From an uncultured Bacteroidales bacterium (lineage in GTDB: Bacteria; Bacteroidota; Bacteroidia; Bacteroidales; UBA932), in the NCBI GenBank assembly GCA_937900465.1, contig CALCEJ010000019.1:1-12824 (forward strand): DNA of 12,824 nucleotides, written 5' to 3'. The notes beneath the pieces are model-generated. The model was not told the DNA's origin. It did not search any database and saw nothing but the letters and a program-made list of their open reading frames with translations. Both the position numbers and the translations under genes were made by a program. Below are positions 1 to 7,780 of the stretch, in pieces. Position 1 is the stretch's first letter. Each line of letters starts with the position of its first letter.

Positions 1-961
1 AGAGGACGTCCTTGATCGAGAGGACGGGCTCGAGCCGGTGCTCGATGGGCTGGAATGTCGCGAGGGACTCGCGTATGACGTCGTTTTCGATACCGGAAGC
101 CTTTGCGGCGAGGGCTGCGGCCATCGAGTTGTATATGTTGTGTTTTCCGCCAAGGGCGAGTTCCTGGAGGTAGATGTCTGTCTCCTCCTTCTCGTAACGG
201 AGGACGATCTTGTCGTCGCGGAGGAACGCGCCTTCCTCAAGTTCCTTCTTCTGGGAGAAGGGGAGGCACTTGCAGCGGAGAACGATCTTGTCAAGGTGCC
301 CGATCGTAATCTCGTCGTCGGAGTCGAAGATGAAACAGTCCTCCGAGGTAAGATTCTTGGTGATGTTGAACTTTGCGGCGACGTAGTTCTCCATCTTGTG
401 GTCGTAACGGTCGAGATGGTCGGGGGTTATGTTCGTAATGATTGCGATGTCCGGCTTGAAGTCGTAGATGTCGTCAAGCTGGAAGCTGGAGATTTCCAGT
501 ACATAGTAGTCGAAATGCTCCGTCGCGACCTGATATGCGTAACTCTTGCCGATGTTTCCGCCAAGGCCTACGTTCAGACCGGCGTTCTTCAGAAGATAAT
601 AAATCAGGGACGTCGTGGTGGTCTTTCCGTTGGATCCGGTGATGCATATCTTCTTCGCGGAGTCGAAGCGGCTCGCGAATTCGATTTCGGAAACGATCTT
701 TGTCCCGGCCTCGCGAAGTTTTCGGACCATCGGTGCCGTCCCGGGGATTCCGGGGCTCTTGACAACCTCGTCGGCGTTCATAATGAGCGACTCGGTGTGA
801 TTCCCCTCCTCGAAGGGAATATCCCATTTCACGAGCATCTCCTTATACTCGTCCTTGATGTTCCCTTTGTCGGAGAGGAACACGTCATAACCTTTCACCT
901 TTGCGAGGACAGCGGCTCCTACGCCGCTCTCAGCTCCGCCCAGTACTACTACTCTGTCCAT
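1..961 (-). CDS. murD: UDP-N-acetylmuramoyl-L-alanine--D-glutamate ligase (MurD), C-terminus cut off by window edge
   Basis: MurD is the cytoplasmic ATP-dependent ligase that adds D-glutamate to UDP-MurNAc-L-Ala in peptidoglycan precursor synthesis. Reading the minus strand from the ATG at 959-961 gives MDRVVVLGGAESGVGAAVLA, the Rossmann-like N-terminal glycine-rich segment typical of Bacteroidota MurD. The Mur-ligase ATP-binding P-loop GSNGKTTTT lies at residues 109-117, with K113 as the phosphate-binding lysine. Further on are EISSFQLD and a NITPDHLDRY motif, both conserved in the central domain. About 320 codons are present without a stop, so the C-terminal part of the family's usual length of about 440-450 residues lies beyond the left edge. 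The start lies four bases after the mraY stop, so it is surely in the same operon. I see no damage in the visible part. Confidence 0.96.
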   Translation of the reverse strand, partial: MDRVVVLGGAESGVGAAVLAKVKGYDVFLSDKGNIKDEYKEMLVKWDIPFEEGNHTESLIMNADEVVKSPGIPGTAPMVRKLREAGTKIVSEIEFASRFDSAKKICITGSNGKTTTTSLIYYLLKNAGLNVGLGGNIGKSYAYQVATEHFDYYVLEISSFQLDDIYDFKPDIAIITNITPDHLDRYDHKMENYVAAKFNITKNLTSEDCFIFDSDDEITIGHLDKIVLRCKCLPFSQKKELEEGAFLRDDKIVLRYEKEETDIYLQELALGGKHNIYNSMAAALAAKASGIENDVIRESLATFQPIEHRLEPVLSIKDVL

Positions 962-965
962 CTTT

Positions 966-2261
966 CTATCTTATCTTAAGCAGTGCCAGCGTGGCGACTG
1001 CGAGTATGATTCCAACAATCCAGAACCTCGCCGTGATTTTCGCCTCGTGATGGGCTGGAACCGGCTTCTGGAACACTACGTGACCGGTGGCGACGCCCTT
1101 CCGGTCCTGATAATGGTGGTGGAGAGGAGTCATCGACCAGATGCGGCGTCCCTCTCCGTATTTTTTCTTTGTAAGCTTGAAGTAGCCGGTCTGCAAAAGG
1201 ACGGACAGGCTCTCCATAAAGAAGATTCCGCACAGAAGGGGCAGAAGGAGTTCCTTGCGGATCAGAACCGCGCTTACTCCGATGATTCCGCCTATCGTGA
1301 GGCTTCCCGTATCGCCCATAAACACCTGGGCAGGGTAGGAATTGAACCAGAGGAAGCCGATCAGCGCCCCGACGAAGGCTGCCATAAAGATCGCTATCTC
1401 GCCGCTTCCCGGCATATACATTATATTGAGGTAATTCGAGTCGATCAGGTTGCCGCCGAGCCACGCCAGAATGCCTATCACCACTCCCACTATGGCCGAT
1501 GTCCCCGCCGCGAGCCCGTCAAGCCCGTCGGTGAGGTTGGTGCCGTTGGAGCAGGCCGTAATGACGATGACGATCATAAGCACGTAGATGGCCCATTTCG
1601 CATACCAGCCCCATACACCCTTGAAGGGGGAGAGCCAGCGGTAGTCGAATTCGTGGTTCTTCACGAAGGGGATGGTCGTCTTGGTACTTTTGACGACATC
1701 CTCGCCCACATATCTGCCGTTAGTTACGATGGTCTCATCGTCGAGCGTCCTTTCGACGCTCTCCGGGACTTCCACTTTCTCACGGACGACGATGTCCGGG
1801 CTCATCCAGACGGTAAGGCCCACGATGAATCCGAGGACGATCTGGGCAAGGAGCTTGCCCCTCTTGCTGAGACCTTCCTTATTGTGGCGGAAAACTTTGA
1901 TGTAGTCATCCGTGAATCCTATCGCGCCACACCAGAGAGTGCTGATTATAAGGAGGATGACATATATATTCGTAAGGTCGGAGAAAAGGAGGACGCCGCA
2001 CAGGATGGAGAGGATGATGATGATCCCTCCCATCGTAGGTGTTCCCTTCTTTTCTATCTGACCGGCAAGTCCAAGGTCCCTGACCGTCTCTCCTATCTGC
2101 TTTTTCTGGAGCAGGACGATAATCTTCTTTCCTACGATGAGGGCGAACAGCACGGCGGTGACGCTCGCCATCATAGCCCTGAAGGAGAGGTAGTTCATAA
2201 GGCCCATTCCGGGGATGTCCCAGCCGAGGCTTGCGAAATATTTGAAAAGATGGTAGATCAT
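966..2261 (-). CDS. mraY: Phospho-N-acetylmuramoyl-pentapeptide-transferase (MraY)
   Basis: MraY is the integral membrane enzyme that transfers phospho-MurNAc-pentapeptide from UDP to undecaprenyl phosphate, making lipid I. The 431-residue product has many hydrophobic helices. It carries the family motifs in order: GTPTMGG near 73-79, the catalytic FTDDYIK with D118 and D119, NLTDGLDGLA at 242-251, FMGDTGSL at 314-321, and MTPLHHHYQ at 377-385. It is longer than the roughly 360 residues of proteobacterial MraY. Most of the extra length is a hydrophilic stretch at about 157-212 between transmembrane segments, which I recall as a common feature of Bacteroidota MraY. The ATG overlaps the murE stop by four bases (ATGA, 2258-2261), so it is probably translationally coupled to murE. 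The TAG stop precedes murD by four bases. Confidence 0.97.
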   Translation of the reverse strand: MIYHLFKYFASLGWDIPGMGLMNYLSFRAMMASVTAVLFALIVGKKIIVLLQKKQIGETVRDLGLAGQIEKKGTPTMGGIIIILSILCGVLLFSDLTNIYVILLIISTLWCGAIGFTDDYIKVFRHNKEGLSKRGKLLAQIVLGFIVGLTVWMSPDIVVREKVEVPESVERTLDDETIVTNGRYVGEDVVKSTKTTIPFVKNHEFDYRWLSPFKGVWGWYAKWAIYVLMIVIVITACSNGTNLTDGLDGLAAGTSAIVGVVIGILAWLGGNLIDSNYLNIMYMPGSGEIAIFMAAFVGALIGFLWFNSYPAQVFMGDTGSLTIGGIIGVSAVLIRKELLLPLLCGIFFMESLSVLLQTGYFKLTKKKYGEGRRIWSMTPLHHHYQDRKGVATGHVVFQKPVPAHHEAKITARFWIVGIILAVATLALLKIR

Positions 2262-3712
2262 TTCGAGAGCAGTTTGAAGGTTTCAGCTACGGTTTCACGT
2301 TCATCAAAATGTATTTTCTCAGTACCCTTGATCTGATAGGTCTCGTGGCCCTTTCCCGCGAGGAGGATGGTTGAGCCGGGGGCTGCGGTAAGGATGGCGG
2401 TCCGGATTGCCTCAGCGCGGTCCTCGATAAAGAGGGATTTTGCCACGCCTTTCCAGCTGAGCCCGGCCTTTATCTCATCGATAATCGCCTTGGGGTCCTC
2501 TGTCCGGGGGTTGTCGGATGTGATCACTATCCTGTCAGCGATCTTCTCCGCGACTGCCGCCATCTCCGGACGCTTTGTCCTGTCCCGGTCTCCTCCACAT
2601 CCGAACAGGCATACAAGCGGCCTTTCGGGGGCGATGTTACGGAGGGTACGGAGGACATTCTCGAGCGCGTCGGGGGTATGGGCATAGTCGATGACGACGG
2701 CAAGGCCCATAGGCCCGGGGATGTTCTCGAGACGGCCGGAGACGCTTTCGAGCGTCGAGAGGGCGACGAGGACTTCCGTGGGATCCGCGCCCAGGGTTAC
2801 GGCGGTGGAGTATATCGCAAGGATGTTGCTTGCGTTATGTTCGCCGATGAGCTTCACCCATACCTGCTGTCCGTCTATCTTCAGGAGCATTCCGTCGAAG
2901 TTCTGTTCGAGGATACGGGCGGTGTGGTCTGCGGGACCGTGGCAGGAATAGGTAAGCTTGTTTGCCTTCGTGTTCTGGAGCATCACCATCCCGTTGCGGT
3001 CGTCTGCGTTCACGAGGGCGTCAGAATCGGGCCCAAGGTTGTCGAAGAAGAGCTTTTTGCAGCGGAGGTACTCGGCGAAGGTCTTGTGGTAGTCGAGGTG
3101 GTCGTGGGTGAGGTTGGAGAAGATTCCGACACGGAAATGCAGGCCGGCGATCCTCTGCTGCTCCACCCCGATTGAACTCACCTCCATAAAGCAATAACTG
3201 CAGCCTTCTTCCACCATCTCGGAGAGTAGTGTGTTGATAGTGAGGGGGTCAGCGGTCGTATTGGATGTTTCGAGACGCTTTTCCCCGACGTAGTTTGCGA
3301 TGGTGGAGAGAAGTCCGCATTTATATCCCAGTTTCGTGAAGAGATTGTAAAGGAGGGTTACAGTCGTCGTCTTTCCGTTGGTTCCGGTAATGCCCACGAG
3401 GTTCAGTTTCTCAGAAGGATGACCGTAGAAGGCCGATGCCGCGAGGGCGGCTGCGTAGCGGGAATCTTCCACCCTTACAACGGTAACTTCCCCCGGGGCG
3501 TCGCACCCGCATTCACAAAGCACGGCTGCAGCTCCTTTTTCAATGCTCTCCCGGATGAAGTCCTCGCCGTTAACGGCGAAACCCTTCACCGCTACGAACA
3601 GCGCTCCGCGTATAACCTTCCTGGAATCCGTACACACTGCGGTGATTTCAATATCCGTGCGTCCGGTCACTCCGGTATAACCCGTTTCCTTTATTATCTT
3701 GTCAAGTCTCAT
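2258..3712 (-). CDS. murE: UDP-N-acetylmuramoyl-L-alanyl-D-glutamate--2,6-diaminopimelate ligase (MurE)
   Basis: MurE is the cytoplasmic ligase that adds the third stem-peptide residue to UDP-MurNAc-L-Ala-D-Glu. The 484-residue product has the P-loop GTNGKTTT at 110-117 (K114), a FSNLTHDHLDYH segment in the central domain, and DNPRTEDP beginning at residue 400. In this family DNPR marks use of meso-diaminopimelate rather than lysine, so the peptidoglycan is most likely the A1-gamma type usual for Bacteroidota. I chose the ATG at 3710-3712, which shares one base with the ftsI stop (TGATG). An in-frame GTG one codon upstream (3713-3715) is possible but less likely. The 3' end overlaps mraY by four bases. 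No murF follows, as is usual for this phylum, so murF must lie elsewhere. Confidence 0.97.
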   Translation of the reverse strand: MRLDKIIKETGYTGVTGRTDIEITAVCTDSRKVIRGALFVAVKGFAVNGEDFIRESIEKGAAAVLCECGCDAPGEVTVVRVEDSRYAAALAASAFYGHPSEKLNLVGITGTNGKTTTVTLLYNLFTKLGYKCGLLSTIANYVGEKRLETSNTTADPLTINTLLSEMVEEGCSYCFMEVSSIGVEQQRIAGLHFRVGIFSNLTHDHLDYHKTFAEYLRCKKLFFDNLGPDSDALVNADDRNGMVMLQNTKANKLTYSCHGPADHTARILEQNFDGMLLKIDGQQVWVKLIGEHNASNILAIYSTAVTLGADPTEVLVALSTLESVSGRLENIPGPMGLAVVIDYAHTPDALENVLRTLRNIAPERPLVCLFGCGGDRDRTKRPEMAAVAEKIADRIVITSDNPRTEDPKAIIDEIKAGLSWKGVAKSLFIEDRAEAIRTAILTAAPGSTILLAGKGHETYQIKGTEKIHFDERETVAETFKLLSK

Positions 3713-5856
3713 CACTTAAGTATAAGTTTCACTGTCTTTTTGCCGCCTTCTCCGGTCACGGTCTCCTCCGAAGCGACGTGGCCCATCCCTTCGTAAGTAC
3801 AGCGGAGCCCGGCGGACTCGATGGCGAAGAGCGCTTCGCTGAGGCTCAGCCCCCTTACATCCGGGACCGTACCCTTTTCGGAAACGATGTCTTCACCGGC
3901 TTCCGGAAGCGGTCCGGCTCCGGAGACCACCTCGCCCCAGCAGCCTTCGACCGCATAAATCCTGTCCACTATCTCCCTTACCGCTGCGGCGGGCTTGGTT
4001 CCGCCGTAAAAACTGCTGTGGGAGAGATAGGAATAGACCGTTACGAGGATGGTATATTTGGGATTCTCTGCGGGGAAGAAGCCCACGAACGTACCCTGGT
4101 TCATCTTCCTTCCGTATTTGTCGTGATAGGGGTCCCTTCCGCGGAGGTTACCGGGAACGACGACCTGGGCCGTACCTGTCTTTCCGGCGACGGTGAGCTT
4201 GGCTCCTTTGAGCCTTTGGGCGGTTCCTTCGGATGTCACGGCCATAAGGGCGCGCGTCACGGTGTCTGCCGTTTCCTTGCGGCAGATATTGTTCAGCAGC
4301 ATGGGCTCGAACTTCTTGATGACGCGTCCGTCCTTTTCGATGCTTTCCACAAGGTACGGCTTCATCATCCTGCCTTTGCCAGCGAGACCGTTGTAGAAGG
4401 TCACGACGTGGAGGGGAGTGACGGAAATGCCGTATCCGTAAGCGGTTGTCCCGAGGGTCGTTCCGCTGTATCCGGCCGTTCCGGGACGGTTCACGATGGG
4501 GGTCCGCATCCCTCCGAGGTCAAAATCAATCTTGTCCCCGAGGCAGTAGCTGTAGATTTTGTCGAAGAAATCCGTCGGATGGGTCTTGTAGTTCTCCTCC
4601 GCCAGATAGGTGAACACGTAGTTCGATGAAATCTCAAATCCGTGCTTGACGGTAATCCTGTCGGTATGGTTCTCGCGCTCGTAGTCCATTATGTGCTGGT
4701 CGAGGGGATAGCCGCCGGGATAGAATCCGTGTTTTGTCGGAATCGTCTGCTGGAGGTTTTTCACATAGCCGTCCTCTACGAGGGTCGTGAGGGTGACGGT
4801 CTTCATAACGGATCCCTGCTCTCCAACTTCCTTGAGGACGAGATTGTCCCTTTCTCCGAAGCGGCTTCCGGGGATGGTGTCCCTGGAGAGATTGACCATT
4901 GCGCGGATAGCTCCGGTCTCGACTTCCATAATCACCGCGATACCGGCGCGTATTTGCTCATCCGGGGTAATCTGACGGCGGAGGGCCTTGTCCGCAATCT
5001 GCTGGAAATCTATGTTGAGGGTTGTCCTCACATCGCTTCCGTCCACTTTCCTCCGGGAGGTGCTGTCAAGGTCCAGAACCCACTTGTTGTCATCCGTAAT
5101 CCTTCTCCACTCATATCCTTCTTCTCCTCGGAGATCCCTGTCGTAGCTAACCTCGACACCCACTCCGCGCGTATCCTTTACGTATCCTATGGCCCTTCTT
5201 GCAAGTGAGTCGTAGGGATATATCCTTTCTTCGTGCTCGCGTACGATAAGTCCTCCTGTGTTTTGGCCGTCACGGTAGAGGTGGAAGTCACGCACCTTTA
5301 GCATATCGTCGCGGCTGACGTTGTTATGGATGCGGAAATAACGGTTTCCGGTTTCGCGTCCGCGGATGATGTCGGAGTACCACCGGTCTGCGCTCTTTTC
5401 CGGGAAGATGGAAGCAAGTTCCCGCGAAAGGGTATCGGCCTTCCGTCTCCAGAGTTTTTCCGCTTCCGCTCCCGCGTGCTTTGCGGGGGCGACTTCCTTT
5501 CCTTCCTTTATGGCCGCAGCGATTCTCTCATCCTCCTCACGGTCCATTGTGGCATAGTCACGCTTCAGTACGGCGCAGTCCATATAGAGGTCGTACAGGG
5601 GAGCGGAGATAGCGAGAGGACGGCCGTCGTGGGAGAGGATCTTGCCGCGGACAGGAGTCTCAGGAACCTTCTTTTCACGGGGGCGGAAGAGATATTCCAC
5701 GGAGGGAGGAACCTTGTAAGTAGTCTGGATGATGACTATCTTTACAAGGATGGCTATGGAAAGGATGACGAATCCAAGGGAGAGGAAAGTCATAACGACA
5801 TCGATCCTGTCCCTGTTTTCAATCTTGACCTTTATGTTACCGTTTCCTTTGCTCAT
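3712..5856 (-). CDS. ftsI: Septal peptidoglycan transpeptidase FtsI (class B penicillin-binding protein with PASTA domain)
   Basis: FtsI (PBP3/PBP2-type) is the D,D-transpeptidase that cross-links septal peptidoglycan and is the target of beta-lactams. The 714-residue product has a short cytoplasmic tail, one N-terminal transmembrane helix at about 19-42, and a class B dimerisation domain. The transpeptidase domain follows, with all three penicillin-binding motifs: SVMK with nucleophile S349 and K352, SSN at 410-412, and KTG at 559-561 in AGKTGTAQV. The last ~53 residues, starting GTVPDVRGLSLSEA at about 662, read as one PASTA domain, as is common in Bacteroidota FtsI. The ATG overlaps the ftsL stop by four bases. 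Its own stop shares one base with murE. Its position right after ftsL supports division rather than elongation as its role. Nothing appears damaged. Confidence 0.96.
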   Translation of the reverse strand: MSKGNGNIKVKIENRDRIDVVMTFLSLGFVILSIAILVKIVIIQTTYKVPPSVEYLFRPREKKVPETPVRGKILSHDGRPLAISAPLYDLYMDCAVLKRDYATMDREEDERIAAAIKEGKEVAPAKHAGAEAEKLWRRKADTLSRELASIFPEKSADRWYSDIIRGRETGNRYFRIHNNVSRDDMLKVRDFHLYRDGQNTGGLIVREHEERIYPYDSLARRAIGYVKDTRGVGVEVSYDRDLRGEEGYEWRRITDDNKWVLDLDSTSRRKVDGSDVRTTLNIDFQQIADKALRRQITPDEQIRAGIAVIMEVETGAIRAMVNLSRDTIPGSRFGERDNLVLKEVGEQGSVMKTVTLTTLVEDGYVKNLQQTIPTKHGFYPGGYPLDQHIMDYERENHTDRITVKHGFEISSNYVFTYLAEENYKTHPTDFFDKIYSYCLGDKIDFDLGGMRTPIVNRPGTAGYSGTTLGTTAYGYGISVTPLHVVTFYNGLAGKGRMMKPYLVESIEKDGRVIKKFEPMLLNNICRKETADTVTRALMAVTSEGTAQRLKGAKLTVAGKTGTAQVVVPGNLRGRDPYHDKYGRKMNQGTFVGFFPAENPKYTILVTVYSYLSHSSFYGGTKPAAAVREIVDRIYAVEGCWGEVVSGAGPLPEAGEDIVSEKGTVPDVRGLSLSEALFAIESAGLRCTYEGMGHVASEETVTGEGGKKTVKLILK

Positions 5857-6182
5857 CTTTGGATCCTTGCGGCCGGTTTTACGGGTTCCTGTACGTTGGA
5901 GCCCATCGCTTTAAGCCTTTCGGCTGTGGAGGAGGCGCTGTGGTGGTTCACGAGCTCCGCTTCCTTCTGGGCCTTCGAAATCTCAAGGTTCCGAAGGGTT
6001 ATCTTGTTTTCCTGCATCCTCGTGAGCGTAGCGTCGACCTTCAGGTTGATGAAGATCACAATCCACGCGAGAAGGAAAAGATACAGGATATGCAGTATCC
6101 TTTCGTGGGCCTTTATGCGAAGGAGGAATTCTCCCTTGCGAAGGGCCCTGAGGCTGGTTTTTATGACGGACAGTACGCTCAT
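5853..6182 (-). CDS. ftsL: FtsL-like cell division membrane protein
   Basis: This 109-residue protein is a small bitopic membrane protein. A basic N-terminal part rich in K and R (residues 1-28) is followed by one strongly hydrophobic helix at about 30-50 (HILYLFLLAWIVIFINLKV). An acidic/basic heptad-like stretch (TLTRMQENKITLRNLEISKA and onward) suggests a periplasmic coiled coil. Size, topology and the position between rsmH and ftsI match FtsL, which with FtsB and FtsQ links the early divisome to FtsW/FtsI. FtsL sequences diverge strongly, so the name rests mostly on topology and gene order. The ATG overlaps the rsmH stop by four bases and the stop overlaps the ftsI start by four bases. Confidence 0.85.
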   Translation of the reverse strand: MSVLSVIKTSLRALRKGEFLLRIKAHERILHILYLFLLAWIVIFINLKVDATLTRMQENKITLRNLEISKAQKEAELVNHHSASSTAERLKAMGSNVQEPVKPAARIQR

Positions 6183-7090
6183 CGTGCCGTCCTCCTCAGT
6201 TTTGCGGCGCGGAGTTTTGCGCTCCGTGCGCGGGTGTTTGACGAGATCTCTTCCTCGGAAGGGACTATGGGCTTCCTGTTTACGGCCTCAAGCGGAGCTT
6301 CTACGTTTCCGTAGATGTCCTCTTTTACGGTTCCTTCCACGTTTCCGGTCTTGATGAAATTCTTGACCATCCTGTCTTCGAGGGAGTGATAGGTAATCAC
6401 GACGAGGACCCCGTCATCAGCGAGACTTCTTGCCGCTCCTTCCAGGAATTTCTCCAGTGAACGCATCTCTTCGTTCACTTCGATCCTAAGGGCCTGATAA
6501 ATCTTTGCAAGGACCTTGTGTTCCGCACCCTGGGGAAGGATCTTTTCAAGGGCTGCGTTCAGATCTCCGGTTGTCAGGATTTCTTTCTCCGCCCTCGCGG
6601 CATCCACGAGCGCCGCGACCCTTCCGGGGAAGTCAACCTCTCCGTACAGGCGGAAGATCTGCTCCAGCCTTTCCTTCGGATATGTGTTGACAACGTCTGC
6701 GGCGGTGATCTTTGATTCTCGGCCCATCCTCATATCCAAAGGGGCGTCGAAGCGGAAAGAAAAGCCTCTTTCCGCGGTGTCGAACTGATGGGAGGAGACC
6801 CCGAGGTCCGCAAGGATTCCGTCGAACTTTACACCGTAAAGGGCGGCGTAGTTCTCGATGAAGCGGAAGTTGTTATGGACAAGGGTAAGTCTCGGGTCGC
6901 TGATGGCGTTATTTATCGCATCACTGTCACGATCGAAGGCGATGACCCCGCCTTTTGAGTGTAAGCGTGAAAGTATGGCGGCAGTGTGGCCACCGCCTCC
7001 GAAGGTGCAGTCAGCGTAGATCCCATTTGGATTTTTAACAAGAGCGGATATGCTCTCTTCAAGCATTACAGGCTTGTGGTACAGTTCCAT
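6179..7090 (-). CDS. rsmH: 16S rRNA (cytosine(1402)-N(4))-methyltransferase RsmH (MraW)
   Basis: RsmH is the SAM-dependent enzyme that methylates N4 of C1402 in the 16S rRNA P site. The 303-residue length is normal for the family. The N-terminus begins YHKPVMLEESI, and the SAM-binding glycine loop is ADCTFGGGGHT at about 26-36. Then come ILADLGVSSHQFD with RGFSFR, the IEVNEE segment, and TYHSLEDRMVK, all family signatures. The C-terminal part has the usual basic NTRARSAKLRAAK tail. A purine-rich stretch (GGGAGGGGAAAGG) sits directly before the ATG and can serve as the ribosome binding site. The gene is 15 bases downstream of mraZ and overlaps ftsL by four bases. Confidence 0.97.
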   Translation of the reverse strand: MELYHKPVMLEESISALVKNPNGIYADCTFGGGGHTAAILSRLHSKGGVIAFDRDSDAINNAISDPRLTLVHNNFRFIENYAALYGVKFDGILADLGVSSHQFDTAERGFSFRFDAPLDMRMGRESKITAADVVNTYPKERLEQIFRLYGEVDFPGRVAALVDAARAEKEILTTGDLNAALEKILPQGAEHKVLAKIYQALRIEVNEEMRSLEKFLEGAARSLADDGVLVVITYHSLEDRMVKNFIKTGNVEGTVKEDIYGNVEAPLEAVNRKPIVPSEEEISSNTRARSAKLRAAKLRRTAR

Positions 7091-7105
7091 CCTTTCCCCT
7101 CCCCA

Positions 7106-7570
7106 CTACTTTGCGCGGGCGGAGATTTCGGATGCGGCTTTTTTGAACTGATCGGCCGGAAGGAGAGACTCGTTCCTTCTCGCCTTGTCCCAGATCTGGA
7201 TTTTGTAACCGACTCCGGCGAACACCACCTCTTTCGTAATACCTGCTGCTTTCAGTAAGGATTCCGGGATATTCAGACGGCCAATCTTTCCGTCAGGGAT
7301 GACGGTATAGACTTCGTCGTTGTATGTTGCCCAGAATGCAGCGTGCTGCGGGTTCAGTTCGGGGTCGATAGTCTCGAGGATAAGGTCTGACCTCCTTTCC
7401 CACTCCTTGAGAGTGTAGAGGTCCAGACAATCCCCGTGGACGCTTTTTTTGATGATGAGAGTCATATCGGTGTTTCCGTCACGGACGATAGTGTCACGGA
7501 AAGTGGAGGGGAGAACCAGTCTTCCCTTGTCATCCACCTTGGCGGAGGCTATGCCCTGAAATCTTGCCAC
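7106..7570 (-). CDS. mraZ: Transcriptional regulator MraZ
   Basis: MraZ is a DNA-binding protein of the AbrB/SpoVT fold that forms rings and controls the dcw operon it heads; in E. coli it represses it. The 154-residue product has the two expected half-domains. The first has KVDDKGRLVLPSTFRD at 11-26 and the second has GKIGRLNIPESLL at 94-106. The DxxGR signature is visible in the first copy and weaker in the second. The start is a GTG at 7568-7570, chosen because an in-frame TAA stands 12 bases upstream and the following MARFQGIASAK fits the family N-terminus. The gene is first in the cluster. It is preceded by a Bacteroidota-type promoter and a set of 10-bp direct repeats that may be its own binding site. 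Confidence 0.96.
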   Translation of the reverse strand: MARFQGIASAKVDDKGRLVLPSTFRDTIVRDGNTDMTLIIKKSVHGDCLDLYTLKEWERRSDLILETIDPELNPQHAAFWATYNDEVYTVIPDGKIGRLNIPESLLKAAGITKEVVFAGVGYKIQIWDKARRNESLLPADQFKKAASEISARAK

Positions 7571-7617
7571 GACTCTCGTTTAGATTTGTTGAACTTTCAC
7601 TTTCACGCTTGCAGGGA

Positions 7618-7625
7618 CAAAGGTA
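7618..7625 (-). promoter_or_regulatory. -7 element of the mraZ/dcw promoter
   Basis: On the minus strand TACCTTTG matches the Bacteroidota -7 consensus TAnnTTTG exactly. Transcription would begin near 7612, giving a leader of about 40 bases before the mraZ GTG. I see no clear -33 TTTG at 19-21 bases upstream; that region is taken up by the repeats at 7634-7663. The assignment is by motif only. Confidence 0.55.
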
Positions 7626-7633
7626 AGTAAAAT

Positions 7634-7663
7634 TTTCCATTTTGTTACATTTTCTTACAAATT
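7634..7663 (-). promoter_or_regulatory. Three tandem 10-bp repeats, candidate MraZ boxes
   Basis: Read on the minus strand, three adjacent decamers are AATTTGTAAG (7654-7663), AAAATGTAAC (7644-7653) and AAAATGGAAA (7634-7643). They share a TG core at one-helical-turn spacing. The pattern resembles MraZ boxes known from Mollicutes (AAAGTG followed by T or G, in 10-bp units). They would lie about 20 to 50 bases upstream of the predicted mraZ start point. A further AAAGTGAAAG at 7594-7603 falls in the same 10-bp register. AT-rich sequence can produce such repeats by chance. Confidence 0.45.
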
Positions 7664-7711
7664 TTTCCACAAACTTTTTAACAGCGTGAATTCCAGCTTA
7701 TTTTACAAAAA

Positions 7712-7730
7712 TTTAATACCCCTTTAATAC
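7712..7730 (+). repeat. Direct repeat TTTAATAC x2, 11-bp period
   Basis: TTTAATAC at 7712-7719 is repeated exactly at 7723-7730, separated by CCC. The copies sit about one helical turn apart and 20-38 bases upstream of the -7 element at 7750-7757. That is a usual place for an activator or repressor site. No regulator can be named from the motif. Confidence 0.4.
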
Positions 7731-7749
7731 TATCGTAACATCAGCATTA

Positions 7750-7757
7750 TACTTTTG
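7750..7757 (+). promoter_or_regulatory. -7 element before the PepSY-like lipoprotein gene
   Basis: TACTTTTG matches the Bacteroidota TAnnTTTG -7 consensus exactly. A start point near 7762 would leave a leader of about 19 bases. No good -33 TTTG is visible at normal spacing. The direct repeat at 7712-7730 occupies the upstream region. Confidence 0.5.
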
Positions 7758-7780
7758 CAAAAACCGTAAACAAGAGAATT

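Noticed and set aside
38..979. A 313-codon plus-strand frame at the left edge
   Set aside because: It is antisense to murD, whose minus-strand reading gives the P-loop and other Mur-ligase motifs.
1047..2336. A 429-codon open frame on the plus strand opposite mraY, and similar long frames opposite murE and ftsI
   Set aside because: These are shadows of strongly supported minus-strand genes. Their translations are charged, histidine-rich and not like any known family.
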